This document shows positions 1 to 15,648 of a DNA stretch of 64,000 nt, in pieces. The DNA is from Rhabdornis inornatus (lineage: Eukaryota; Chordata; Aves; Passeriformes; Rhabdornithidae), in contig VWZS01000873.1 in assembly GCA_013397075.1 (NCBI GenBank), positions 120,749 through 184,748 on the forward strand, in the 5' to 3' direction. The notes under the pieces were generated by a model. The model saw only the letters and a list, made by a program, of their open reading frames with translations. It had not been told where the DNA came from and did not search any database. Position numbers and translations under genes: made by a program. Numbering within the stretch: the first letter of the stretch is position 1; every line of letters begins with the position of its first letter.

Positions 1-1280
1 TATTTGGGTAATGGAGGAGAAGCCTAAAAGGTTCATAAAAAGAAAAGACACAAATACTCCTTTTCTCAGTGCTCCAAAAACTTCCCTGTTTCGTGTGATC
101 CCAGAGTTAAAGAGGATGTCTTCCTCAGAAAACCAGAACCCACCAGTTTTCTTTTCTGCTCAACCTTCCCTTTCCTTCTGAGCATCTCTCCAGGCTCCCT
201 GAATTTAAGGAACCTCAGTGATAACTGATCTCTTTTTAATGGCTATGGTGATATTAGGATCTTTCAGCTCTCAGACCCCTGCAGAGAACTCAGATAAAAA
301 CAGTAATATTGACAATTCCCTCACTCTTTTGTTCTCCCCAAATTAAGTCTATTCCACACAAAACCTCAGTTATTCTCAGGTAGATAAGTGGGTGCTGGAC
401 TCCAAAGCCAGTGTGAGGTTGGACATGTAAATATTCATTTTTTAGGTCATTGTAACCAAGACTTCATAAATCAATCTGGAATTCCTAAGCAATGCATGGC
501 GTGATTTCCCAAATTCTCCCATCATGCTGGAGCTCAAATAGAATTTATTGGCTTGATGAAGGAATTGCTGGTGCAGTTCTGCAACTTGTGCTTCTCACAA
601 AGCCCAACCAGGCAACCAAACCAGCCCAAAATCCATCAGAGGGCAATCCTGCAGGATTTGAGATGTCCTGATCCCAAACTTCACAAGATCATTATTAGCA
701 TTCTTCACCATCTTCCTTTTTGCTGGAAGGATGAAAATGAAAATTTCAATGCCAGCAGAAAAGCCAGAACATCCCAGGATTTCACAGGGGAGGAACGTGG
801 AGGGAGATCCATGGTTTGTGTGACACCTGAGCAGCAATGGCAGGTCCTGTGTCACCTGCATGGTGTGGTCACACCCCATGCCTGACAAAACCCCAAATTC
901 TTATTATCACTGCACGATTTCCTCAGTGAGCATCATCTCTCACTCTGTGCCTTTTCCATCTGCTTGGGTGCCAGGTGTGGGACCCAACAGCTCCAGAACC
1001 TTCATTTCCAACGGGTCGCTACCAGTGGCTGGAAAAGGAGGTTCCTTGGTGAGTCTTTATTAGCTGTGTTAATTGTTTGACAGATCGTTACTGACTCTCA
1101 TCCCAGGCATGGCAGATGGCCAATAAAAGGCAAACTGTGGCTCACTGTCTTTTTGTGGCATCATGATGGCTCTTAGATTTCAAAGGAAAGAAAAAAAAAA
1201 ACATTTTCATTGCATCTGTGATCAGTCAGGAGAAAATGAGGTTAATTATTGAATTCTAGTTTTAGATTTAGTTGAACTGT
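1..1280. other. Unique AT-rich sequence, no gene seen
   Basis: I see no recognisable repeat, exon or RNA gene here. Open frames of 67-110 codons at 553-1063 have no family resemblance and overlap one another on both strands, as expected by chance. An A11-12 run lies near 1189-1201. Confidence 0.6.
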
Positions 1281-1372
1281 CTAGTAGAAGGTGGCCCTGC
1301 CCACGACAGCGGGTTGGAACTAAATTATCTTTAAAGTCCCTTCCAACCCAAGCTATTCCATGATTCTATGAA
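1281..1372 (+). mobile_element. CR1 LINE 3' end fragment
   Basis: A 5'-truncated CR1 3' end. It carries the block 'gtcccttccaaccca' at about 1336 and ends in the octamer tail 'ccatgattctatga' at about 1358-1372. CR1 elements are non-LTR retrotransposons that end in short octamer repeats rather than poly-A. Most genomic copies are 5'-truncated like this one and inert. This is the reference description for the other CR1 entries. Confidence 0.88.
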
Positions 1373-2094
1373 TTATGCAGGAAGATGGGAGCTGTGGCTA
1401 CGGGTCTGAATCCTTCAGACATCTGTAGATCTTTTTTTTCCAGTGAGAAAAGTATCAAGGGATATTAAAAAAGCAATGAGGACCGATCCATCCTCTGAGG
1501 AATGTATCATGAAAGTTTTCTCTTTTTTTTGGCTGAACAGAATCTTTTTTTTTCAATGTGAAATGTGGTTTCTGTGGGGATTTGATTTTCCATGGAGATG
1601 TTTGGGATGCCAGCACTCATCCTGCTGCTGCTGAAACCAAACCAGAACATTGCTTTGTGTGGTCCCAAGCCAAACCATCCCTGTCCCCAGGTGAGGTGGC
1701 TGAAGCTCTTCTCCTCCTTCCTTTGGGAAGATCCATGGTGAGGCTGACCTTAAACCAACAGGGATTTTCTGTTTCTGCCTCACCTGCACTCCAGAGGTGC
1801 CACCAGGGCTGGTTTTTTTTTTTTTTTTCAATTTGCTGAAGCACCTGGAGTGCCACTTCACACCCCCACCTTTTCCCCCAGTTTTTACCATGGTTTAGCT
1901 TCTCAGCAGTGAGATTATGACTAAGCCTGATAAATGTGTGGAAACTTCGTAATTCTCCACCCACTTCCTCCAACTCTCCTGCTCTGAGTCATTCTCTGCT
2001 GAGCTTTTGACATTTATTTTGAGTTTCTTCATTGTCGTGTGGCTCCCATAACACCACACAGTGCTGAGGCACCAGAATCACCCAGGTACCACAC
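1373..2094. other. Unique sequence with short T-runs
   Basis: Nothing recognisable apart from homopolymer T-runs (about 1432-1440, 1543-1552 and 1811-1828). Overlapping frames of 93-118 codons on both strands at 1553-1973 run through the T18 stretch and look spurious. Confidence 0.55.
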
Positions 2095-2152
2095 GGGGGT
2101 TGGGGCTGGATGAGTTTTAATGTTGCTTCCAACCCAAACCATTTCATGAAAT
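2095..2152 (+). mobile_element. Short CR1 3' end fragment
   Basis: About 58 bp matching the terminal CR1 block (ggttggggctggatga, then 'ttccaacccaaaccat' at about 2129), ending at a degenerate octamer tail 'tttcatgaa'. Only the last part of the element remains. Confidence 0.75.
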
Positions 2153-2416
2153 GGAGAAAGGGCAATCCTTGGGAGACAGAAGGCAGGTTTAGATTTCAGC
2201 CTGAAAAATACCAATTTCTGTGCACTGTGCATTCCTCTTTAGGACCAAACGGGCCTGAGAGGTGGTTTTGGTACAGGAACTTCAACAGCTTCTGGGAGTG
2301 AGTTTGTCACTTAAAGAATGTCCATAGAGGTGACCAGGAGCTGGCCAGAAAAAAAAACAGATTTATTCTCCCAACTTACCTGGAAGCATAATGGACAGAA
2401 GGTAGAGAATGAGGAC

Positions 2417-2520
2417 CACAGAATCATGGAATGTCCTGAGTTGGAAGGGATCCCTGGGGATCATCAAGTCCAAATTGCAGACATCCCAACAATCCCACCC
2501 TGTGCCATCAGGAGTAGGAT
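2417..2520 (-). mobile_element. CR1 LINE 3' end fragment
   Basis: The reverse complement of a CR1 3' end. It begins at the inverted tail 'cagaatcatggaatg', then 'gagttggaagggatccc' at about 2438, and runs into the 'acatcccaacaatcccaccct' region. The truncation point near 2520 is approximate. Confidence 0.85.
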
Positions 2521-5251
2521 TTGCTGTGTGTAAACCAGGAGAAAAGCCCTGCCAGCCCATGACCCTCATCAGGGAGATGAGGCATTATGTGTCCTAAATG
2601 TGGGATCTTTCTCTGTACCCTCTTGCTGAGTGCTGTGCCAAAAGCCATGCTGGATTCCCAAAGGACTTGTGCCTGTGAGGATCCATCACTGGATAAGCAG
2701 TGGGAAATCAGGTGTATTCCCAAAGCAGCTTGCCTTTCAGAGATGATGGAATATTCTTGGAAGAGACCTGTGCACATGGAGAACAAGGACAGCGGCCACT
2801 TGACCCATGAAATGACTCCCAGGAGTTATCAAGCAGCCAAGAAAAGCCACGATGAGGGATAACTGCTCAGGGATATCCCCTGGAGGGGATGGAGGGAGGA
2901 AAATGCTGAAGCATTCCCTAGGATGGCTCCTCAGCAGGCTCAGGATAGCCACTGAAAGCAGGGATTTTGCTGCTCCATGGCTCTGCTTTGCTGCCCATGG
3001 GGTCCAGCAGAACCCCTGAGGTTGTGTTTGCTTCTCTCAGCACACACCAACTCCTGAATGTTGTGCTCTGTGCCAATGGCACCCTCCAATCTGGGTGCTT
3101 CTGTGGCAATTGCCTTGGCTGTGGCCTGTGTTTTCCTTCACTCAGTGTATTTCCCATCATGAATCCAGTTATTTCAGTGTTTTTCCGTGGACCTGGTGCC
3201 CTGTATCACAGGATTATGTGTTCTGACTCTGGTTTTTGCTATTGCTATTTTGATTTCTTTTCACCTTCAAAAATTCAAGTATTTAACTCTGCTGTACAAA
3301 GACCATTGAAGAGTGAGGGCAGTTGTTGAAAATGCAAAAGAAGACAACTTAAAATAGCAGCAGTACTGTGGGGATCTTACCCACCTTTTTTTTTTCCCCC
3401 TGAGATTTAAAATTCAAAGAGAGATGATGGTATTAACATATACTGAACTACTGAGGAGGGAGGCTGCATAAGAAGGCTGCTGTAGCACAAATGCATCACA
3501 TGGAACACTTTTATTCCTGCATTTTACAGTGATTTTCATGACTGGCAAGGTATTGTTTAAAATGCAGTTTGATTAAATTCAGTCAGAGGAGAAGCACTAT
3601 ATTAAATCTTTCAGAAAGCACTTTGTATCACACAGCGTTGGATCAGTAACACTTCGCTATGACTGCAACAAAAGCCAAGACTAAAATTGCTTAATTTTAG
3701 ATGGTATATGTTTACAGTCTATAATAAGATATCAAATGTTCTCTCTCCAAACAGTTGTCTTTATCACTTAAAAAAAAAAAAAAATCTTTTCAGACAGTAT
3801 GTGAATCTCTGTGCTTTTCCATTTCCACCTCAGATCTTGAGAACACAAGGAGCACACTTAGTGATTAATCAGTGACAGGGACGATTCGACCAATGCAATT
3901 AACTGCACTTGTTCTATTAATAATCAAGCACGTCAGAAATGCTGCTGCACTCAGGTGTTAATCAGGACAGCGTGTAGCTCTGTGTTACTTCCCTCTGAGT
4001 GCGAGAGGAAATGCAGATTAATGGAAAATCAATGTGAGATATGGAAGTGTGACACGCACTTGTCAGTAAAATTCCGCTTTCTGGAAAAGACACGAAGATA
4101 ATGCAGCTGTACAAAAGGCAACTCAATTTATCAGACACTGTTACAGACCTCACTGGTTAATGAACCCAGAAATCCTTTAATATCAGGAACTGGAGAAATA
4201 ATCGTGGCTGCTGCCTTGTGTTTCACAGCCATGTGCAGAACTGCATCTGGGTGATGAAGTAGCATCCAACTCCTCCAGCTTGAATGCTCTAGAAGGTTTG
4301 GGGCTGGCAAAATTCAGAGGCAGGTTCAGTGGGTGCTGTGGTGTCTCTGGTGCCCAGGGTTATCCCACCATCCATCCTCTCTCTCCCAGATCTGCTGTGC
4401 TGAGCTGGGGGAGGCGTGGGAGCAGGGCACTGAAGGCTCTGCAAATTAATCTCCCCTGCACTAACGAGCCCGTGCCTGCTCCACTGAATGGGTTCTCCTG
4501 ATTGTCCATGAAAGTGGCACATGTTAATGTCTGCTGAGGAGCCAGGCCTTTGGCTTCTCTGCTGGCAGATCCCTTGGAAGTGAATTTCCCAGTTGCACAG
4601 CAAGTTTTTTTTCTGTTTTCAGTGAGACAACCCATCCAAACTCTCCCAGATCTCCCAGTGAGGATGCTGAGCCCTAGAATTCTCTCTGTGCACAATGAAC
4701 AGTGTCATTCTCACCATGGAGGGGACAGAAGGGCACAAGGACTTGGCCTGGTGGCTGCCAGGCTGGCAGGTTGATTTTGGCTTCTCTCAGAAGGAGGAGG
4801 GACTTTCAGTCATTTAGGATCAGGCATGATTTACTGGGTCATTTCAGGGTTTCATGGAAGCAAGTGTCTAGAAAAGTTTAAACCTCAATGCTATCAATCC
4901 ATTAATCAGAACCCTCCTCTTCTCCCTCCCCAACTTAACCCACTAATTTCAGTGTTAATTAAGCAATCAGTCAAAGCAGATAACAACTGTCTTCCACAAA
5001 GATAGTTCAACATCTACCTCCCTATTTATTTATTTATCTTGCTGCAAGAAACATGCTGAGACACCACTGGCAATTCTGGCTGCAGCCCCCCGGGGTCATG
5101 GGGAGCCCCAGGCATCTGAGTCCTTATCAGGATCAATTCCTGGTTAATTCCTGGAGATGCTCATCCCCCTGTCCCTGGGTGCTGTTTTATTGATGAGAAT
5201 TATTCACATTTGTAAGCTCAGGCAACACAAAAGTGTTTGTTCATTTGGCAG
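2521..5251. other. Unique sequence; possible conserved non-coding block
   Basis: No gene or transposon recognised. The part from about 3510 to 4190 is free of repeats, AT-rich and dense in short TTAAT/ATTAA motifs, a composition typical of vertebrate non-coding regulatory DNA. That reading is inference only. A short (TATT)4 tract sits at 5023-5039. Frames such as those of 91-120 codons at 2587-3329 have no identifiable domain. Confidence 0.45.
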
Positions 5252-5495
5252 AGGGCAGGGTTAGACTAAATATTGGGCAGGAATTGTTCCCTGGGAGGGT
5301 GGGGAGGGGCTGGGATGGAATTCCCAGAGGAGCTGTGGCTGCCCCTGGATCCCTGGCAGTGCCCAAGGCCAGGTTGGACATTGGGGTCGGAGCAGCCTGG
5401 GACAGTGGGAGGTGTCCCTGCCATGGCAGGGGTGGCAAGGGGTGGGATTTAAGGTCCCTTCCACCCCAAGGCACTCTGTCATTCAGTGATCCTAT
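5252..5495 (+). mobile_element. CR1 LINE 3' end fragment, about 244 bp
   Basis: A long 3' fragment that begins in the 'gactaaatattgggcagg' block. It continues through 'tgcccctggatccctggcag' and 'gcagcctgggacagtgggag', then 'aggtcccttccacccc', and ends in a degenerate tail 'gtcattcagtgatcctat'. Both strands carry chance open frames of about 75-109 codons across it. Confidence 0.92.
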
Positions 5496-8400
5496 AAAAA
5501 GTCCTGATCCCAAGGCAGTGTGCCATTTAAAGTCAATTGAAGCTCCTCTTCAGGCAGCTTGAGGGCTGTGACCCAGCAGCAGAGGGGAGCTGAGCACAGT
5601 GGGACATGGGAAAAGCAGCACTGTTGTACCTTTAAAATTGCAGAAGAGTCTTGGCCACCCCTGAATGACACAGATTTGGCTCTTGTGGCTCTGCCAGCCC
5701 ATGGCCCTGGATGGGTCATTCACAACTGAACAGCTGAGCAAGAAGGTCACAAGGTAGGACCCGACCTTTACAGAACCACCTCATTCTTGGTTGCACTTGT
5801 CCTGAGCTGAAATGATGAAGTGCCCATTTGTACCACAGCATCATCCATTAACTCCTGCCTCTGATGGACTTTGTTCCATTTACTGTATTTTCTCCATTTT
5901 CCCCTAACCCTTTTACCATCTTGGAACTATTTATCCAGCAAGAAAAAGATGAATTTGGCCTTTTAGATCAAATTTAACTAACTTTTATTTTGGTAATCTA
6001 TTTTAGATGTTTGCATTAAAGAAAAAAAAAAAAAAAGAAAAACCACGTTTCCTCCTTTATAGCCCATTATAGTCTAATGATTTCAGGGAAATATCAAATT
6101 AAAAAGCTGACAAAAACATATATAGAACCTGGCAATCCCCTCTGGAGTTTTAAAGCTTATGATCACACAGAGCTTGCCAGAGAAGTTTTTATCTCCCCCC
6201 AAATCACTGAGCCATTACAAAGCATCCTGTGATTATGTAATTAGGTGATACATCATCTGTATTAAAAATGCTTCTGAAAATTTGTGTTACCTGTGAGCTG
6301 CATATGAACAGGGGCCTGTTTTCAGCTGTGGCATTGAGGCCGCTTTAGTGAGCGATGTAATTTCTTTTACTCATGTATACATATTTATTTCTCTCTTTAT
6401 TCTCTCACTCTCGCTGTCCATGGTCATAAACACAGAGGGAAAAAATATGATCTATGTAATAAAATGCAAATTTGCTCTGAGGCCAAACAATGGAGAAATG
6501 TTTCACAGTCCTTGAATCTTGAATCAAATAAAATAAAAGGATAGAAGGAAATTGATATTGGGTTTCTCGGTTTCCAGCACATTTCATTCCCCCCGGGAAA
6601 TCTGTAGGGAAGCAAACCATGACCACGAATTTGGCATGTGGGTGACCCAGACATGGAACCAGGAATCCTAAAACCAGTTCACAACATCCAGTTACCCCCA
6701 GAACTGGGGAGAAGGGGTCTAAAGGGGAAAAGGGTGACAGAGAGAGGGACTGAGGGATGTGGGGATCCTTTTATCCCTGATAATTGCCATCACAGGATGG
6801 CTGAAGAATTCCATCTGTGGGACAGTGAGTGGGGTCACCTCCATGGTCACTCCTTCCCCTGCTGCACCTTTTCCCTCTGATCCAATAAACCTTTTCCTAC
6901 CTGCTGGTTGAGCCAAATCAGCTCAGATTGGCCAAAATTCATTTTGAAGAGCACATGGAAGTATTTTGGCCAGGACATGCAGAGACAATGCCCTCTGGCC
7001 AGAATACTCCCACCCATGTCAGAGTTTAGCCTCCATCCTGGAGGAGTTTTGCCAAACAAGCAGCATTTTCAGGCAAAAAGAAGCAAGACAGATGTAGCTA
7101 TAAATGTTGTTTTGTTTCCTTGGAGGCAACCTTTGGACTGCATTGATTTTCCTCTTATTTAATACTCAGGCAGCTTCCTACTTTTCTGCACAGCAGTATT
7201 CCCTGCTTATTCCAGTGCCCCTTCCCCACAGAGGCACAAAACTGGAGACGTGGCACACACACACCTGCACTTCAGGCCTAGCAGCAAGCTCACTAATTCT
7301 GCACATTTTGCTTCCTTCCATTTTTCACTTGCTCCATAGGAAAGTGGCAAGATTGCTGGATTTATAATATACTATCATCCAGAATCAGAGAAAAAAAAAA
7401 AGTCATGTAGAGAAAAAATCACTCTGCTGGGCAATCTTGCTCTGAAATAAGGGTGGGGAGAAGGCAAGGAGACAATTAAGAGCAAGTGTCCTCCTTTTAT
7501 CTGATCCCTGCTGTTCTTTTTAGAGCCAAGCAGCCAGCAAAGTTACCTCTGATGCTTTTAAAGAAGCCAGGAAAAGTAATGTTGGCTCTCAAGGAAATCC
7601 AGTTTTTCTTTGAGTTCTCTTTGTTCCCTGCTCAAAACAAGGCAGTGAAGGGGGCAGAAGCTCCTGGTGGGGTCAGAGGAAGGTGATCCCATAGCAAGGG
7701 CCTTCAATTCTGTGGCACCAGGATTTGTTTCCTAAACACCAGGGATTTTTTCTCTTATAGGATGCTCTCATGCAGGGGTATCCATAGAAAATGGGGGTCT
7801 TTTTTTTGCCCCAAAGTAGCTTTGGGTTCACACTCAGAGCAGAATATTCTGACCTGTAGCAGCCTGAGAGCTTCTGCTGACCCCTCAGAGCCACAGCTCA
7901 AACTGGGGATGTTTGTCATGCCTGGCATCAAGGAAAGAATCATCTGTGGCTTCTTGAAGCCTCCATTTGACCCAGGTGTCAAATCAACCCCTTGCACTAT
8001 TGAATGGTGAATAATAAATGCTTAAAGGAATCCTCACAATGGAGAGGAAAAAAACAATACCCAAGCTGAAGCTGGCTTGTATGAAATATTCATTGAAGTA
8101 CAATGAGTAGCAAGTGGATTAATAAACCAAGCCAAAAAGAATTTTTAAAAAATGGATTTGTTTTATTTTTGGACAGTTTTCAGGCAATTAAAAGGGAAAA
8201 AAATTATAAAGCACATCAGTTGTCTCAGGCTCTCCAGCCAAAGCAGGCAGATCCTGTAATAATGTTTTTACATTCCTTTTCAAGAAACTTTACAACACTT
8301 GTGTGCTCCTACTGCTGCAGCTCACCACAGTTACTCTCAAGGAGCAAAGAGTGAGATCTCCCTGTTATTGAGCAATGATTCCTCACAGCTGGTGAAAAAC

Positions 8401-9172
8401 AGCTCCTGCCTCTGTATGGTGCAGCTTACACCCTTCTGCCATTAAAATCTACTCAGTGCAATAACTTTAATTAACAGGAAAACATCACCTATCAGGTTGG
8501 ATAACTCAGCTTCACCTTTTTACCCCTGTGAGCAGGAGCTGGTAACACAAAACCACAGCCTTTCTTTTGAGAGCTGCAGATGATTTTTTTTTGTCTGTTG
8601 GCACCTTCACAAATGACTCAAAGAAAGTTTGTGGCTCACTTTGCATCTGGCAATTTCCTGCCTGGCACATGTGGGAGGTAAAACCATGTGAGCATCACAT
8701 CACAGGGAAAGAGAAGGTGAATCTGGCTTTCTAAAGGTGCTATTCCACACCTCCACAGTCATCTGTTGTGCATTTTATTTAATTTTCAGTTATTTTTACC
8801 CACCCACCCAGATCCAGGACCCCTAACTTCTGGAAGTATATTGATGGGAAACAGAAGACCTCTATTTCACATCCAAAGCGAGTTTCCCGTGGGAAATAAA
8901 GATCTTGTCTGCTTTTCTTTCAGCTATATCAGCTGATCTAATAAAAAGTAGTGTCTTTGCTGAACTTGCTGTGCTTCTGTCCTCAGAGCATTCCAGCTGC
9001 TGATAGCACAGTGATTGCCACAATAAAACATGACACTGATGATTAAGCAGCCGACTTAACCCACGCTGCAGCTGGAGGCAGCTGCACACTGTGCAGGGCT
9101 CTGTGTGGCCCTACAGATCAGTGCGGTCAGGGTGTGTGTCCCAGGCACATCCCCTGGCCATTCCTGACCACA
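5496..9172. other. Unique sequence, no gene seen
   Basis: No transposon or exon recognised. A-rich runs occur at about 6020-6040 and 7391-7400. At 6640-6990 there is a GC-richer piece with a polyadenylation-like AATAAA near 6884. I considered an LTR there but could not find matching ends. The region 8400-9060 is AT-rich and repeat-free. Confidence 0.45.
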
Positions 9173-9570
9173 GGATCACAGAATCACCAAGCTTGGAAAA
9201 GACCTGCAGGGTCAAGTCCCAGCTGTGCCCATCCCCACCTTGTCCCCAGCCCAGAGCTCTCAATGCCACCTCCAAGAATTCCTTGGACACTCCAGGGATG
9301 GGCACTCCAAACCTCCCTGGGCAGTTCCAATGCCTGGCCACCCTTTCCATGGGGAAATTCCTGCTGGTGTCCACCCTGAGCCTCTCCTGCCCAGCCTGAG
9401 GCCGTTCCCTCTCCTCCTGTCCCTGTTCCCTGGGATAAATTCCCACATCCCCCCTGGCTGTTCCCTCCTGTCAGGGATTTGTGCAGAGCCACAAGGTCCC
9501 TCCTGAGCCTCCTTTTCTCCAGGCTGAGCCCCTTCCCAGCTCCCTCATTGCTCCTCACTGCTCATCCTCA
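9173..9570 (-). mobile_element. CR1 LINE 3' region, about 400 bp
   Basis: Reads from the inverted 3' tail 'ggatcacagaatcacc' through the 'cttggaaaagacctgcag' and 'tccaatgcctggccaccctt' blocks to 'ctccttttctccaggctgag' and 'gctcctcactgctca'. The internal order matches a different CR1 subfamily from the 5.25-kb copy: here the block after the tail is 'aagacctgcagggtcaagtc', not 'aagggacctt'. One of the longest CR1 copies in the window. Confidence 0.9.
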
Positions 9571-12599
<3,029 letters not shown>

Positions 12600-12930
12600 A
12601 AATCACAGAAATTTGCTCTGAAAGGACTTTGGGTTCATCTTCAGAGGTCACCTGATTTATCCCTCCTCCCCCCTCCCCACTGCTGGTGGTGTTTGGTGTA
12701 GAATTGGTTCTAAGATCCTCCAGCTCTCAAGGTTTCAAAGGCTCCATGTGGAGCCTCCAATGGTTCACTCATTTCACACTGAGAAAAACTTCCTTTGTCT
12801 CACCCAAATATTTCATCTAGATGAAGTTAATGATTCCATGTGGCAGATCTGGAGGAGATCCAGCCTTCCCTAGCACAGACCCTGTTTCTTTTTGGTCCTC
12901 TCCAAACTCCGCTGAGTGTTTCGTTTTTCA
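12600..12930 (-). mobile_element. Possible old, diverged CR1 fragment
   Basis: Starts with 'aatcacagaaatttgctctg' followed by 'aaaggacttt', like an inverted CR1 3' end. It continues with 'cactgagaaaaacttccttt' and 'cacagaccctgtttc', which loosely follow CR1 order. Divergence is high, so the subfamily and ends are uncertain. Confidence 0.45.
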
Positions 12931-13070
12931 GCTCTTCCTCTCGAGGTGAGACGTGTCAGGTCTTGCAACTTCTTCAAAATGCAAAAATTCTCACGTGGAA
13001 ATCTCGTTAGGACAGGAAATCATAATTCTAGCAGGAATAATAAACCACAAAATTATTTCAACATATGGGC

Positions 13071-13142
13071 AGTGTTGGGTTAATGCTCGATCATCTCAGA
13101 ACACATCTCCAACCTCAATGGTTCTATGATTCTGTGATTTTA
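13071..13142 (+). mobile_element. Short CR1 3' end fragment
   Basis: Terminal CR1 block 'gggttaatgctcgatcatct' followed by 'ctccaacctcaatgg' and the tail 'ttctatgattctgtga'. The 'aacctcaatg' version indicates a different subfamily from the 'aacccaaacca' copies. Confidence 0.8.
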
Positions 13143-13617
13143 TAACTGAGCCATTGTCACAACTGAGAAAATGTGGAAGGAATCAATGTTTTTTTCTGTT
13201 GTCAGCTACAAGTGGAACTGCAAGCACAGTCACAACAAAGAGTTTGTCAGCTGAAATCTTGTCTTTCATTCTTCGCATGAACTGCCCAAAAAACCTGACG
13301 GATTTCTCGGCTGGGTTTTCTACTTAATGTTATTGACTGAAAACTTTTAGTTAATATCTCCTGGCTTCTACCTCACTTCCAGGCACTGTTCCCAAGTCCT
13401 CATTAGTCAGGTTTCTAACGCCCTCACTGGGTATCTGAGCCAAAGAAAGCCAGATCCTACAAATAAGAAGGTGTGAGCGTCACCGTAACCCACGGAGAGC
13501 CACACAGCCCTGAGAAGATGAGAGCAGAGCTGCACTCAGGGCTTGGAGGTTTGAAAGAATATTTAACTGATGAATTGCATCCAAAAATGTGGGCTCTTAA
13601 AGCAATACTTTACTACA
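13143..13617. other. Unique spacer between CR1 copies
   Basis: Nothing recognisable. The interval lies between a plus-strand and a minus-strand CR1 end. Confidence 0.5.
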
Positions 13618-13814
13618 GTCATGGAGTGCCTTGGGTTGGAAGGGACCTTCAAGAACATCCAGTGCCATCCCCTGCCATGGGCAGGGACATTCTCCACTGT
13701 CCCAGGCTGTTCCAACCTGGCCTGGAACACTTCCAGGGATTCAGGGGCAGCCACAGCTGCTCTGGGCACCAGTGCCAGGGCCTCATAGGGAGGAATTTCT
13801 TCCCAATATCTAAA
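13618..13814 (-). mobile_element. CR1 LINE 3' end fragment, about 195 bp
   Basis: An inverted CR1: 'tgggttggaagggacctt' at about 13632, then 'cactgtcccaggctgttcc', 'cagggattcaggggcagcca' and 'aatttcttcccaatatctaa' at the truncated end. Apparent frames of 60-121 codons in this interval are translations of the repeat. Confidence 0.92.
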
Positions 13815-14979
13815 GAAATAAAGAATTCTTCTTTTTGAACACATTCTTCAGTATTTTCTTTTTCTGCCCTCTAGGTTTAATGCCATTACTGTAGGATAAT
13901 CCTGATGTTGTGCTGTGCACGATGATCATGTCAAATGGCCCAAACATTTTTTTGAGTGAATCAACACTTGGTGATCATAGGCCCCAGAGAGACTGAAAAA
14001 ATCGCACAGGGATGTGGGAAGAGAAAAAATTCAGATTGTCTAGTGAAAAATTGAAGTGAGAAGTAGCATTTTTTAAGAAGTTGCTAAGCTGATTTATTAA
14101 CCAATGGGCCAAAACGTGCCTTTTGTGGAAGGCAAAAAATGAAATCAGATACTAAATGTGAAAAAAACCACAATGTATAAACACAAATAAGTGGAGGGAC
14201 GTTAGAAGTACAGTAAGCTGAAAAGAAAGCTTAATTCTCAGGAAAAGTCCACTCGTAACTGTTGAGGAAAATCAGACACAATTATAAGGGTTTGTTGTAC
14301 AAAAGAAATCCCAGCTGTGTTCTGGGTTTATCACTTCACAATAGTGGTGATAAGGTTGTTAATAACAGTGCAGGGAAAGGAGAGCTGCTCCATAAATATT
14401 CACATCTCCTACTTTCCAAAGAAATACGAGGATGCAGAATTTAGGAGTCAGCTACTAACTACTGAGGATGTTAAACAATGCATAGAAATACAAATATTTT
14501 CAAACTGACAGCCCTGATACCATCTACAGAGGGTGATCCCTGCAGCCAGGCGAGGTTATCCTAGGAGAATGCTGGTTTTTAATACATGATTGATCCTAGA
14601 GAAATTCCAGCAGATTGTTGGAGCATTAATGCTGTGGCAGTGCTCCAGATCCACAGCCAGAACAACCTTGGCACCTCTAAATGACTTCTCTGACCTCAGT
14701 CCTGGGCAAATAACGGGATTAAAGCTGATGCAAGATTCAAGAAGAAGAAGTGAAGATGGGAGTGTGATTGTCATTCCACATGATCCCATGAAAGGGTCCT
14801 GTCAAACAACAAAAAAAACAATTTTATTTCAGTGATAGCATCACCAGCATGGCTTCTGTGCCACTCTGACATTTGTAGGGTATCTGACTCAGCCTTGGGA
14901 ACATTCTGATTAAAAATGAGAATTACTCAATAGCAATAAAACAGAGGTTAAATCTATTAAAAATGGGCAAGCTAATGGA
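13815..14979. other. Unassigned sequence, possibly ancient repeat
   Basis: AT-rich, no gene. The interval 14580-14810 reads like an old interspersed repeat (balanced composition, and it leads into the reverse-transcriptase-like piece at about 15.05 kb). I cannot name it. Confidence 0.3.
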
Positions 14980-15200
14980 TCTGAAACGGAGTCATCAGAG
15001 GGGAATCATAATTAAGTGCAGAGCTGGGATTCTGCTGGTATCTGCTTACTGCTATTAATCATTTTCAGTAATGATTGGCTGGTAAAAGTTTCAGATGACA
15101 CAAAGATTGATGTGCAGGTAAATAATCATGAGAGCAGAGAAATAATAAAGAGCATTCTGGATCCCTCACTCACCTCTTCTCAGAACAAGAATGTTTAATA
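14980..15200 (+). pseudogene. Possible degraded LINE reverse-transcriptase fragment
   Basis: The forward frame translated from 15016 contains I-I-F-S-N-D followed closely by V-S-D-D-T-K, with the two Asp codons at 15094-15099. This resembles the conserved F-x-N-D ... F-A-D-D-T-K blocks of CR1-type reverse transcriptase, where D-D is catalytic. Compared with the family the two blocks are too close together, implying an internal deletion, and the frame stops at about 15198. If correct, this is a dead CR1 ORF2 remnant. The match is short and may be coincidental. Confidence 0.35.
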
Positions 15201-15645
15201 CGCTCAGGTTCAAAGATGTGTTTAGAAGACAAGAAGGAGGTCATATCTGCTAAATTGATGTTGGTACCTGGCAAGTTATCCCAAGGAAAATGATTTCACT
15301 TTCCACACATCAAAGGAACAACAGCTCTGGATCCAGCAGAAAGGACCCACATTCCTGACAGCAGAGGGGATGTAAATCCATGCTGGTTTCTCTGGAGCTT
15401 TGCTAGTGCTGGCAGAAAGAATTTTGGGGAAAAAACCCACAAATTCCTCAGGGAAGGAAAATGATTCTCTGTGGGAAATCAAGGGTTTGGTTTGGTTTGG
15501 TTTGGTTTGGTTCCTATTAAAAGGGGGCTCCATTAAAAAGGCATTGAAGCACTTTCAGAACCCACCAGGAGCTGTTGGCCATTTTCAGGGCAGGCTCTGG
15601 CACCAGGACACCTCACAAGGGAGAATTCAACTGGATACTGGGAAG
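15201..15645. other. Unique left flank of the duplicated LTR segment
   Basis: No gene. Contains a (GGTTT)5 microsatellite at 15484-15512. The 111-codon forward frame at 15400-15735 runs from this flank across the microsatellite into the LTR and looks spurious. Confidence 0.5.
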
Positions 15646-15648
15646 ACC

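Noticed and set aside
6640..6990. Possible LTR with AATAAA near 6884
   Set aside because: No matching TG...CA ends or target-site duplication could be found. AATAAA alone is too common.
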